A DNA stretch of 64,000 nt, from contig NZ_LDZY01000017.1 of NCBI RefSeq assembly GCF_001029285.1, positions 1-64,000 on the forward strand. The letters are read 5' to 3'. The notes beneath the pieces are model-generated. The model made no database searches and was not told the origin of the DNA. It worked only from the letters and a program-made list of their open reading frames with translations. Positions 18,539 through 26,741 of this stretch are shown piece by piece. This DNA comes from Desulfosporosinus acididurans (lineage in GTDB: Bacteria > Bacillota > Desulfitobacteriia > Desulfitobacteriales > Desulfitobacteriaceae). Every line of letters starts with the position of its first letter. Positions within the stretch are counted from its first letter, which is position 1. A program made the translations under genes and the position numbers.

Positions 18539-18601
18539 TTAATTGCTATCGCAACTAATTATAGCGAATGTTAGTTGCGATAGCAATTAACATTCGCTAT
18601 A
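18539..18601 (-). promoter_or_regulatory. marR-MFS promoter inside two interleaved palindromes
   Basis: Minus-strand -35 TTGCTA (18581-18586) and a perfect -10 TATAAT (18558-18563) are 17 bases apart. A 20-bp perfect inverted repeat (18539-18558 with 18571-18590) carries two TTGC-N4-GCAA cores, one over the -35 and one just after the -10. A second 14-bp perfect inverted repeat (18560-18573 with 18588-18601, TATAGCGAATGTTA) interlocks with it. TTGC-N4-GCAA is a common MarR-type half-site layout. Confidence 0.75.
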
Positions 18602-18689
18602 ATTTTCTCATTTACAACAATATGTTCATTCCAAGCCCGTTAAACCTGTATAAAAATAGTTACTATTGTTTCACAAAGAAATGACAATG

Positions 18690-18729
18690 AAAAACACCCT
18701 CCTTGCCAATTCTGTTGACAGGAGAGTGC
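18690..18729 (-). terminator. terminator of the assT-trx operon
   Basis: On the minus strand CACTCTCCT pairs with AGGAGGGTG (one G-T) around a 16-base loop, followed by TTTTTC. It lies about 60 bases after the reductase stop. Confidence 0.7.
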
Positions 18730-18740
18730 TTGATTTTAAA

Positions 18741-18789
18741 GTCTTCAGTCTTCAGTCTTTACTCGTTACTCTTTAGTCTTTAGTCTTTA
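18741..18789. repeat. seven tandem heptanucleotide units at the 3' end of trxB
   Basis: Seven consecutive 7-base units read GTCTTCA, GTCTTCA, GTCTTTA, CTCGTTA, CTCTTTA, GTCTTTA, GTCTTTA. The last unit includes the stop codon of the reductase (minus strand TAA at 18789-18787). The tract begins just past the terminator hairpin. Confidence 0.75.
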
Positions 18790-20010
18790 GCATAACTGGG
18801 ATTTTAGGTCTTCTTTTGCTGCTGAACAATCCAAACGCATAACTACCTGGCCTTTATCTAATACCATAACTGAGGGCGCCTTTTCGATAGCGTATTTATG
18901 TGCTAGATTTTTCTTGGTGGTCATATCAACTTTTACGATCTTATACCGTTCCATAAGTTCTTTGTTTACATTTTCCAATAGAGTCGAAAATTCCAAGCTC
19001 TCGTTATCTAAAGCATTGAAGAAGAGTAGAAGAACTTGCTTATCACTTTCCAAGACGTTCGAATTAAAAGCTTTCATTTCTTCGATATAGCGCTCAGCGG
19101 CAACAGCTGCAGCGGCTCCATCCCCGGCAGCTGAAACCACTTGTCTCAGATATTTAACCCGATTGTCTCCAACCGCATAAACCCCTTCAAGGTTTGTTTC
19201 CATTAATTCATTAACCGGGATATACCCTCTTCTGTCCATCTCAATGCCGCTTTCCTTAAGAAAGTGGGTCGAAGGTACCATACCCACAAAGAAAAAGACA
19301 CCCTGACAAGAAAGTTCAGTTGAACCACCGGTTTTTAAGTTCTTAATCTTAACCCCTTCAACATTATCTTGACCCAAAACTTCTTCTAGCGTGGAATTCC
19401 AGATAAATTCCATTTTTCCATTTTGAAATGCTCTTTCTGCACTCACTTTATTGCAGTCAAGAATACCTTCGTCATGGAGCACGATCACGGTAACCTTGCG
19501 AGCGAATTTAGTAATGTACATGCCTTCTTCAATAGCCTGATCCCCACTGCCGACAACAACAACACCTTCACCTTCGAAGAACTCGGCATCACACGTGGCG
19601 CAGTATGCGACTCCGCTGCCGCGGAGGCGTTTTTCACCAGGGATATCTAAAAGTCTCGGTTCACTGCCGCAGGCGATGATAATTGCCTTGGCCGAAAATA
19701 CTTTGCCCTTTTTCGTGGTGATGATCTTATCTTCCTGTGAGAAATCCGTTCTTACGACTTGATCACGCAGAAGTTCTACGCCAAAGGATTCGACGTGCTT
19801 TTTAAAGTCCTTCATGAGATCTTCTCCGCTGACTTGTCCATATCCGGGATAGTTAACAATTTCCCGCGTGGTATTTACCAACCCGCCAACGGTACCTTTA
19901 TTGATAACCAGGGTTTTAAGTTTGGCTCTTCCGCCATAAATTGCCGCTGTTAGCCCTGCAGGTCCTCCACCGATTATAATTAAATCATAGGAGTTTTCCA
20001 CGTCTTCCAA
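18787..20010 (-). CDS. trxB: thioredoxin reductase fused to a cysteine-less thioredoxin-fold domain
   Basis: In this 407-residue protein residues 1 to about 312 are a bacterial thioredoxin reductase: FAD motif IIGGGPAGLTAA, redox pair CATC at 137-140, NADPH motif VVGSGDQAIEEG, and VYAVGDNR. The last ~90 residues have a thioredoxin-like order of elements (QVLLLFFNALDNES, YKIVKVDMTT, then the cis-Pro loop KAPSVMVLDKGQVV). The WCGPC site is replaced by LDNES, so this domain cannot do thiol exchange and may serve docking. It is the last gene of the SLC13-assT-trx set, 205 bases after the thioredoxin gene, a gap filled by repeat copy B. Confidence 0.85.
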   Translation of the reverse strand: MEDVENSYDLIIIGGGPAGLTAAIYGGRAKLKTLVINKGTVGGLVNTTREIVNYPGYGQVSGEDLMKDFKKHVESFGVELLRDQVVRTDFSQEDKIITTKKGKVFSAKAIIIACGSEPRLLDIPGEKRLRGSGVAYCATCDAEFFEGEGVVVVGSGDQAIEEGMYITKFARKVTVIVLHDEGILDCNKVSAERAFQNGKMEFIWNSTLEEVLGQDNVEGVKIKNLKTGGSTELSCQGVFFFVGMVPSTHFLKESGIEMDRRGYIPVNELMETNLEGVYAVGDNRVKYLRQVVSAAGDGAAAAVAAERYIEEMKAFNSNVLESDKQVLLLFFNALDNESLEFSTLLENVNKELMERYKIVKVDMTTKKNLAHKYAIEKAPSVMVLDKGQVVMRLDCSAAKEDLKSQLC

Positions 20011-20032
20011 TCCTTCTCTCTTATTTGCTATG

Positions 20033-20217
20033 TTTATCCAGTTTTTAGGGTCCCCACTTCTGTAAGTGATGGTGAGTCCTTCGTTAACTTCAGATGGGAT
20101 AGATTCCTCCTTCGCCGCTAAGTATTCCTATTGGGAACGGCGGCTCGGCAATAATGTCCACTGGACATTATTGTATCTGAAGCCCTTATGTTCAGCTTTA
20201 GCGTAAGCGAGTTCACT
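20033..20217 (+). repeat. dispersed hairpin repeat, copy B (full length)
   Basis: The ~185-bp element runs from TTATCCAGTTTTTA to GAGTTCACT. It contains the left hairpin, a GC hairpin (CCGCT...GGCGG), a perfect 11-bp arm palindrome around AATAATGTCCA and the right hairpin. Its right end touches the stop codon of the thioredoxin gene (20216-20218). It fills the gap between thioredoxin and its reductase. Confidence 0.88.
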
Positions 20218-20536
20218 AAAGAAACTCTTCAATCTTCTCTTCTATTTCCTCATCATCCACATTCCCCGTGAGTTTACCTTGGTATTCCCCATCTTTAAAA
20301 AATAGAATCTGAGGAACTCCTTTGAGTGACAGAGATTGATATAATGGCTTATCCTCCTCAACATCAACATGGTAAAATCCAAACTTACCTTCATATTGGG
20401 GCTGTAACTCTTCAACTTTGGGAACGACTTCCTTACATACATGACAGGTTTTTCTAGAGAAAACGACTAGACAAGCTTCACCTGCATCATAAATCTTTTC
20501 TTCGAAACTATTAGCATTTAATTTTGGTAATGACAT
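20216..20536 (-). CDS. thioredoxin
   Basis: The 106-residue thioredoxin-fold protein has active site TCHVCKEV (CHVC instead of CGPC), HVDVEEDKPLY, and cis-Pro loop LKGVPQILFFKDGE. CHVC suggests a redox potential different from standard thioredoxin. ATG 20536 sits behind GAGGAGGA. It follows the sulfotransferase by 41 bases and precedes the reductase-fusion gene, so the three probably form a dedicated redox pair for the sulfotransferase or for sulfur chemistry. Confidence 0.88.
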   Translation of the reverse strand: MSLPKLNANSFEEKIYDAGEACLVVFSRKTCHVCKEVVPKVEELQPQYEGKFGFYHVDVEEDKPLYQSLSLKGVPQILFFKDGEYQGKLTGNVDDEEIEEKIEEFL

Positions 20537-20577
20537 CGTTATCCTCCTCGACAAATAAGAGCAAATACACAGATATG

Positions 20578-22461
20578 TTATGCTTGGATTGTAACACCTG
20601 TTTCATAAACTTTTTCGTCAGCAATTAGTTTTACTTGATACTTGCCAGATAATCCTGTTTTGTTAATAAATGTATCAACATTCCGAGGATCTGCTTTCTG
20701 AAATGTTCCTACACACATGGCTTTGAAGTCTTGAGCCACCGTATTAATCGGGTATCTTAAGGTGTCTCCGCTTTCATGCACTAAAAGAATCTGAGCTATA
20801 TCGCCACTTTCATAGATCCCATTGAAATTAAAACGATCTTCTTCTTCAATAATCTTTGCTTCATAATGGTCCGGAACAAATTCTCCCGTTTCACTGGCTT
20901 TTATTTTCATCCGCGTGGTTTGCGTCTTAATTAGTTGTCCGAGTTTCTGGCCTGCGCCGAGCTCTGCGATTTCATTCGCATAATAAAGAGGAAGTTTCTC
21001 GGCTCGATAGCAGTTAGCCGGAACCTGTAATTCATAAACCAACTCATCATTTAAAAGCTCACACGTAATAGAATTGAAGGTATAAACATTGTCCTTGAAT
21101 TCGGGAAGTCTAGCTTTTCTAACCGCTAGAATTCCTTCACTTGTTACACCGTTCTCATAGCCGATACCCCCGGAGTGAACCATATAATGACCTTCATTAT
21201 AATATTCAACATTACAGATATAAGGAGAGAAAAAGTCGGCACCGCGTTCTTTTCCATATTGCCAAATTTGCTCAATCGTCATTTTATCTGTGTCAATCCG
21301 GTAGCGTACTCCACGAGAAAAGTTATCCTTATTTGCACGGTAGTTTTCTTTATTCTTAGCCCGGAAATGCCCATTATCAAAAACCATGATGTCACCATCC
21401 GGCAAGACAACACAGGCATGCTGCTCATACTGCCAATCGAAATCTCCATCACCCACAGGAGTGAAGAAATAGTTTTCCACCATGTCCTGAGGCCAACCTT
21501 CTGGATCTCCAATAATCCAATTCAAGTTGCCTGTCTCATAGTCAAGATTAATAATGGCATCCTGGTGCCGCCCAGAAAGAGTCAGGGTATTAGTCTTTTT
21601 GTCATACCAGACTGCATTGTTATGGAACCAATCATGCTCATCTTGACTGCCTGAACCAGCCACATCTTGAGGTAATATTGTTTTGAAGTCCCATGTTTTG
21701 AGGATTTCACCGGTTTTATGATCAAGAAGCACACAAGTATCTTCTACCGTTCCAGAATAGAAATCAAAGGTGAGCACTAAAATATTGCCATCCTCCATCA
21801 CAAACTGGTCATGATGATATCCGCTGGGCAATACATATTCTTTGAAAATTTTACCGCTGAAAGCCATTTCATATAAACCACTCGTAAAATAAGGCATTTT
21901 TACCAGGCGCTCAGTGCCAGCCAAAAGATGCCCGTTCGGCATACGCTTTAAATCAAAGTTAAAGTTCGTATTAGAATACCAACGTATATCACCGGCGTAA
22001 TCATAACCGGCAGGCTTTGAACGCATAGCTGTCGTAAGGAGCATAATGTTATTGCCCATATATTCCGGCGTTGTTTTAATAGATGTAGCAACTGCAACAT
22101 CAGAGGGTAATGGATCAGTTTTAATTTGAATCGTATTTCTTTCGGAATTAGAAAGAATAATATCAATAGTATTTTCATAGTCCGCATAAAGGCCATATAC
22201 AGGAAGAATGTGTTTTGTTGTACAAGGGAATGTATGGCGAATATCCCCTGGATGTTTCTTTCCTTTCACAACAATGGTCGTTTCACAAGCCACCGGTGTA
22301 TTAAATAGAAGCATAACAGTTAAGGGAGCAATTTCATAAGGGTTTAGAACGATCAAGGGATTGTCCAGTGTATAATTACCCGTTTCAAACTTATCAAGAA
22401 AGGCCTTTTCAAGTTCATTTTGTCTTGTAATAATGTGGGGTATCCGTTCGTATTTAACCAT
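20578..22461 (-). CDS. assT: aryl-sulfate sulfotransferase (AssT type), cytoplasmic
   Basis: This 627-residue PAPS-independent arylsulfotransferase belongs to a family that moves sulfate from one phenolic ester to another phenol through a histidine intermediate. Family segments include GYHHDQFVMEDGNILVL, HDWFHNNAVWYD, LSGRHQDAIINLD, WIIGDPEGWP and EQHACVVLPDGDIMVFDNG. It has no signal peptide, unlike the periplasmic enterobacterial AssT with its dedicated DsbL. ATG 22461 follows GAGGAGA. It lies between an SLC13 transporter and a thioredoxin/thioredoxin reductase pair, which together suggest uptake of sulfate esters or export of sulfate plus redox upkeep of the enzyme. Confidence 0.9.
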   Translation of the reverse strand: MVKYERIPHIITRQNELEKAFLDKFETGNYTLDNPLIVLNPYEIAPLTVMLLFNTPVACETTIVVKGKKHPGDIRHTFPCTTKHILPVYGLYADYENTIDIILSNSERNTIQIKTDPLPSDVAVATSIKTTPEYMGNNIMLLTTAMRSKPAGYDYAGDIRWYSNTNFNFDLKRMPNGHLLAGTERLVKMPYFTSGLYEMAFSGKIFKEYVLPSGYHHDQFVMEDGNILVLTFDFYSGTVEDTCVLLDHKTGEILKTWDFKTILPQDVAGSGSQDEHDWFHNNAVWYDKKTNTLTLSGRHQDAIINLDYETGNLNWIIGDPEGWPQDMVENYFFTPVGDGDFDWQYEQHACVVLPDGDIMVFDNGHFRAKNKENYRANKDNFSRGVRYRIDTDKMTIEQIWQYGKERGADFFSPYICNVEYYNEGHYMVHSGGIGYENGVTSEGILAVRKARLPEFKDNVYTFNSITCELLNDELVYELQVPANCYRAEKLPLYYANEIAELGAGQKLGQLIKTQTTRMKIKASETGEFVPDHYEAKIIEEEDRFNFNGIYESGDIAQILLVHESGDTLRYPINTVAQDFKAMCVGTFQKADPRNVDTFINKTGLSGKYQVKLIADEKVYETGVTIQA

Positions 22462-22511
22462 ATTTATTCTCCTCATTAATTAAATATCTGTTTTACACAA
22501 ATGTCTCAGTC

Positions 22512-23942
22512 TTAAAACTCGCTCGTTAAAACAAACCTATTAGCTTCCAGAAAGGCACAGCAATCAGAATAATAAATAATATTAAAAACTAGTTTAATGC
22601 TAAACGCTTTCATTAGGTTTTTTAGTGATAAGTAGCCATAACTGTATGCGAGAAGAACCAGAGCATATTCATACGGGAAAATTACTTGTTCCATACTTTG
22701 ATTCCAGACATAAAGAACAGGCACTGGATTTAATCCGGCATGTTGAGCTAATCTAACAATTGGCTCAGTTAATGTCGCCAAAGCTGCTAAAGGTGTCAAC
22801 AAAAATTTAATGATAATTCCAAACACCCATACTGATGTTAAAGTATATAATTTTGAGCCACTCATAATAGGTGTAAGTAAGTCGGCTAAGAACTTACTGC
22901 CTCCAACACTACTGGCAACTGCGCCAATAGTCAGTGTTGCTGTAACGAAAATAATTATCGGGAAGTTAAGTTTCTTTAGTGAATCAGGTTTTGCCAAACC
23001 AACACCTGGTAAGTAAATGACTCCAACAAACAATGGGAACAACCAGCCAATTTGAACCTTATGATAGGGTTCGGTCAAAATCGCAATAACGATAAGAGCC
23101 AAAATCACAATCATTTTCTTTTCAGCAAGAGATAATTTGCCCAACTTCTTTTTCTCTTCTAGGAAATATGCTTTTGAATTAATATTCCGCTCTGATTTAA
23201 AAAGCAAATCTAAAATGACAGCACAGAGAAAACACCAAATTAAGGTTATTAAGCCGTTATTAATTAGATAGGACGTCCAACTACTGCTTACTCCTAATTT
23301 GGCTGCTGATTGATAAGCCATCATTGTCTGAGTTGTTGAAGTGAAGAAAATATAACCAGGATTCAAGGCAGAAAAAATACCGGCGAGCATAATACCCGAA
23401 CTAGACTTTCCGCCGTTCTCAAGCTCTAATGCTTTACAAATACTGTAACTAATCGTGGCAAATAAGAGAACTCTAGCTGTTAAATCAGTAATTGGTAAAG
23501 ATAATATTACCCCGGCAATAGTCAGGCCATAAATGATACCACGATAAGATCCCCCCGTGATTAAGATACACCAACAGGCTACTCTTTTTAGCAGTCCAGT
23601 CTCTTCCGCAATACTTGTGAGAATCATCCCACTTAATACTATCCAAGGGATATAGTTAGACCATGCACTAAATACAACATTTACAGGTGCTAAACCAAGC
23701 AGCATGTACAATACCGGTAAAATCAGTGAAACGATTAAGTTTGGGACAATTTCAAAAGCCCATAAAAAGATAGCCCCAAGAGAAAGAGCAAAGAATTGTT
23801 TTACATGACTAGTAAAGTGTGCCGTTGTAGGAATAAAAAGAATTAGTACTGGTAAACCGAGGGATATAATCCAGTATAAAATGCTTCGATTGAATTGGGT
23901 TACCTCTTCTTGATTTCTTAATTGAGCGTTATTATTACTCAT
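22512..23942 (-). CDS. SLC13/DASS family anion symporter, frameshifted at the C-terminus
   Basis: The 476-residue protein has about twelve membrane helices in the divalent-anion symporter pattern (NLIVSLILPVLYMLLG; SNYIPWIVLSGMILTSIAEETGL; late ATLTEPIVRLAQHAGLNP). The family carries sulfate, dicarboxylates or related anions with Na+. The last ~17 codons look out of frame: as written the end is IIYYSDCCAFLEANRF, but the frame one base over gives IILIAVPFWKLIGLF and a stop at 22526. This indicates a 1-base indel near 22567-22580. ATG 23942 follows GGAGG. It is first gene of the assT operon. Confidence 0.82.
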   Translation of the reverse strand: MSNNNAQLRNQEEVTQFNRSILYWIISLGLPVLILFIPTTAHFTSHVKQFFALSLGAIFLWAFEIVPNLIVSLILPVLYMLLGLAPVNVVFSAWSNYIPWIVLSGMILTSIAEETGLLKRVACWCILITGGSYRGIIYGLTIAGVILSLPITDLTARVLLFATISYSICKALELENGGKSSSGIMLAGIFSALNPGYIFFTSTTQTMMAYQSAAKLGVSSSWTSYLINNGLITLIWCFLCAVILDLLFKSERNINSKAYFLEEKKKLGKLSLAEKKMIVILALIVIAILTEPYHKVQIGWLFPLFVGVIYLPGVGLAKPDSLKKLNFPIIIFVTATLTIGAVASSVGGSKFLADLLTPIMSGSKLYTLTSVWVFGIIIKFLLTPLAALATLTEPIVRLAQHAGLNPVPVLYVWNQSMEQVIFPYEYALVLLAYSYGYLSLKNLMKAFSIKLVFNIIYYSDCCAFLEANRFVLTSEF

Positions 23943-24032
23943 ACAAAACCTCCAATTATTTCTTTGACTCATATATTTATGACACCTGTTTATCCGCCTT
24001 CGCATACCAGCTCCCTTTTATGAATTAAATAG

Positions 24033-24050
24033 TTCTTGTGATTACAATAA
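24033..24050 (-). promoter_or_regulatory. putative Crp/Fnr operator upstream of the assT operon
   Basis: The 18-bp near-palindrome TTCTTGTGATTACAATAA (plus strand) lies about 90 bases before the SLC13 start. It matches the site at 33822-33839 at 17 of 18 positions. The Crp/Fnr regulator gene lies next to it. Confidence 0.6.
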
Positions 24051-24181
24051 CATCAAGAATTATTTTCTTACTGTTGTTGAGGCTACAATAATACAATATA
24101 AAAATTTTATTGCAGTTTTCTTAAACGATTTGTAGCCATTTTTAAATTTCGTTGAGTAATTTTAACCATTTTTCAACATAG

Positions 24182-24222
24182 AAAAGACCTAGACTTTTGC
24201 GTTAGCATAAATTCAAGGTCTT
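24182..24222 (-). terminator. hairpin between the Crp/Fnr gene and the assT operon
   Basis: AAAAGACCT and AGGTCTTTT form a 9-bp stem with a 23-base loop; on the minus strand TTTTCTATG follows. It separates the regulator's transcript from the operon. Confidence 0.6.
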
Positions 24223-24294
24223 TTAAGGATTTTCCATATAAATGATTTTCAAACTAAATAATAAGCTTAAATTTTACTGAGCTTTATGTTTAGC

Positions 24295-24972
24295 CTATGT
24301 ATTTTGTTCCCTTTCAATTAATTCTAATAAAGTTGAAGGATTGCTGACAACAATTCGTTTTCTTTTTATATCATGTTCAATAATCCCATCATTTTTTAAA
24401 GCAACCAATAGTTTATTTACTGTAACTCTATGAAGGCCAAGCAGATCTGCCAAATCTTGTTGGGATATGTTGGCGGTATTGCCGGGTCTAGTCTGCGACA
24501 TGAAATATAACATTCTATACAATCGCATTTTCGGTGAATTTAAACTCAAATCATAAATTTGTCGTGTAAGAGTTTGAATTTTGCTTGCCATTCGAGTTAG
24601 CATATCAACCATTATTTCAGAATTATGTAATATTATTTCCATAACTACCTTACGGTCAAAAGCATACACGATTGAATCTCTTTCACAAGTGATTAACATA
24701 CTACATTCCCTTCCTAGGAAAAAAGGTGCTTCTCCAAAAGTATTTCCACTTTCAATGTACCATACAGATTTTTTTTCGCCCTCAAAATTGAGATAACTCA
24801 TCTTAATTTGGCCTTCATCTAAATAATACAGTTCATCAACGATCTGTCCATTCCAAAGTATTGTATCATTCTTTTCATACTGTCTTTTTGTAGCAAATCC
24901 TAAGACCTTTTTCCAAGAGAACATTGTATTTGTAACCCAGGGTGACCAAAAGTTAGAAATATCACTTTCCAT
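24295..24972 (-). CDS. Crp/Fnr family transcriptional regulator
   Basis: The 225-residue protein has an N-terminal cyclic-nucleotide-binding-type beta-barrel (KNDTILWNGQIVDELYYLDEGQIKM; ESGNTFGEAPFFLG) and a C-terminal Crp-type helix-turn-helix (ISQQDLADLLGLHRVTVNKLLVALKNDGII). It has no Fe-S cysteine set, so it is not a classical FNR. It resembles the effector-sensing CprK/PrdR-type clostridial regulators. ATG 24972 follows AAGGAG. It lies directly upstream of the SLC13-assT operon, so it probably activates it in response to an aromatic sulfate ester or its phenol. Confidence 0.85.
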   Translation of the reverse strand: MESDISNFWSPWVTNTMFSWKKVLGFATKRQYEKNDTILWNGQIVDELYYLDEGQIKMSYLNFEGEKKSVWYIESGNTFGEAPFFLGRECSMLITCERDSIVYAFDRKVVMEIILHNSEIMVDMLTRMASKIQTLTRQIYDLSLNSPKMRLYRMLYFMSQTRPGNTANISQQDLADLLGLHRVTVNKLLVALKNDGIIEHDIKRKRIVVSNPSTLLELIEREQNT

Positions 24973-25264
24973 TACAATTCTCCTTAATATTTGTAATATA
25001 GGAATAGCTGTCGCCATAAAAATTCTAAATTGTTATATTTGAATTATAGCAGTTCGGACTACAGTTTTGAAGATTTATAAGTGTTATTATTACATTTATG
25101 AGTATACAATTAGGTAGTTAATAGATAGAAGATTAATGTCGTTATCGGATAAGAATAAACAGGACCTGAAAATTAAATTTAGATTCTTCGGGCGATTTAC
25201 GTAATCTCCAACTATATTCTATTCTAAAATTATATACTATTTGTGAAGAATGGTGGTAAAACAA

Positions 25265-26101
25265 ATGCAAATAAAATATCTTAACCAATTTATTGAAATC
25301 ATGCCAGCGTTAAATGAAGTTATGCAGGAGGATATCACGATAGTTGTAATTGATACTAAAAATATGACTGTCATGGCTTATGCACCTGGTAAACTTGACA
25401 GAAAGGTAAAAGTTGGAGATCCAATTGAAAAAACTAAGACTCATGATTATGTAATCAGAAACAAAAAACAAGTATTTACGAAAATCCCCAAAACATCCTT
25501 TGGTGTTACAGCCAAAGGGCTTCTTACTCCAGTTTGCGATGAAAACGGGGAGGTCTGTGCTTTAATAAATATAATGCAAAATATCGAAAAGGAGACTAAA
25601 ATTGAGGAAAGAATATCTATGATTTTCTCATCCTTGGAGCAACTTAACGCTGGTATAGAGGAAGTTGCTTCGAGTTCACAGGAAATATCAAGTTTTATTA
25701 AGGAAATTGATGATTTCACTTCGCAAACAGTAGAAAAACTAAAGAACATCGACCAAACAATTAGTGATATAAAAAACATCTCTAAGAATTCGAATCTTCT
25801 GGCTTTGAATGCATCTATAGAAGCGGCAAGAGCAGGAGATTCAGGAAAAGGATTCAGTGTTGTAGCTAAAGAAATGGGTAAACTTTCGGAATTGAGTAAA
25901 GAATCAGCAGAAGAGGTAGCAGAATCTCTTCTGAAAATCAGAAGTGCAATTGAATTTATTGATGAGAAGATGAAAATCACAAGCCTTTCAGCTGGAAACC
26001 AAGCTGCCGCAACTGAGGAGATGGCAGCTACTAGTGATGAAATTGTTTCAGTCTCAAAACAGCTCCATGAATTTGTAAAAGTTGAAAGATTCAATGCGTA
26101 A
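25265..26101 (+). CDS. soluble methyl-accepting chemotaxis-type protein
   Basis: The 278-residue protein has no membrane helix. Residues 1 to about 110 form a small sensory domain (MQEDITIVVIDTKNMTVMAYAPG ... FGVTAKGLLTPVCDENGEV). Then comes the signalling coiled coil with the hairpin tip region ISKNSNLLALNASIEAARAGDSGKGFSVVAKEM. Such soluble receptors act on CheA from the cytoplasm. The start is uncertain: ATG 25265 or 25250. It diverges from the Crp/Fnr gene, sharing a 280-base upstream region. The signal is unknown. Confidence 0.8.
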   Translation: MQIKYLNQFIEIMPALNEVMQEDITIVVIDTKNMTVMAYAPGKLDRKVKVGDPIEKTKTHDYVIRNKKQVFTKIPKTSFGVTAKGLLTPVCDENGEVCALINIMQNIEKETKIEERISMIFSSLEQLNAGIEEVASSSQEISSFIKEIDDFTSQTVEKLKNIDQTISDIKNISKNSNLLALNASIEAARAGDSGKGFSVVAKEMGKLSELSKESAEEVAESLLKIRSAIEFIDEKMKITSLSAGNQAAATEEMAATSDEIVSVSKQLHEFVKVERFNA

Positions 26102-26152
26102 TGAATAACCTCTCAAATATTAGACTTATATCATAATTTTAAAAAAGTCATT

Positions 26153-26322
26153 GGGACCTCCACTTCTATAAGTTGGGGTGGGTCCTGCGTTAACTTAGGG
26201 TTGGGTAGAGTCCTCCTTCGCCGCTAAGTATTCTTATTGGGAAAGGCGGCTCGGCAATAATGTCCACTGGACATTATTGTATCTGAAGCCCCGATGTTCA
26301 GCTTTGGCTGAACGAGTTCACT
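26153..26322 (+). repeat. dispersed hairpin repeat, copy C (near full length)
   Basis: It has the same internal hairpins and the same right end (GCTGAACGAGTTCACTGGCT) as the other copies; the left end is slightly diverged. It starts about 50 bases after the chemoreceptor stop and separates that gene from its presumed terminator. Confidence 0.85.
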
Positions 26323-26394
26323 GGCTGTTGCTATTCATTGAGAAATATAAGCGTAAAATTTAGTTTAAAAAGATAGTTATATTGAGAGATTCTT

Positions 26395-26430
26395 AAGAGA
26401 CCTGGAACCTTGCTAAAGTCCAGGTCTCTT
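26395..26430 (+). terminator. hairpin downstream of the chemoreceptor gene
   Basis: The 12-bp perfect stem AAGAGACCTGGA / TCCAGGTCTCTT has a 12-base loop. The U-run is short. It is probably the terminator of the 25265 gene, displaced by insertion of repeat C. Confidence 0.55.
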
Positions 26431-26741
26431 AGATTCGTATTCAACAGTTTTCGCCCGATCTAGGCATCAATACATCTCTACAAAGCAGTACCTATTATTT
26501 ATTAATTAATTAATTAACTTACATACATACATTACTTTATGATTTTTTCATATAACGGTTAGCCGTCGATATTCACAAGTTATTAGATTCACTGATAATC
26601 TGCCGGACTTTTTTAATATGACATTTCTTCTTTGTTCTCAGCTAATTTTAAGCTAGGATTACTATAATCTTTCTAACGCAGCCAAGATCTCATAACATTT
26701 GGCTTTTCAAAGAATTAAAATTATGATAAGGGGCGACAACA

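Larger units (their letters stand above)
26102..26741. other. 640-base intergenic region with repeat C, a hairpin and simple repeats
   Basis: In order: full repeat copy C (26153-26322), a hairpin (26395-26430), a short ATTA/CATA microsatellite-like tract (about 26493-26535), and the presumed dlt promoter region with a TATAAT at about 26663. I could not find a good -35. Confidence 0.5.

Noticed and set aside
26493-26535. ATTA/CATA tract as a functional regulatory repeat
   Set aside because: It is short and imperfect in an AT-rich region; likely simple-sequence drift.
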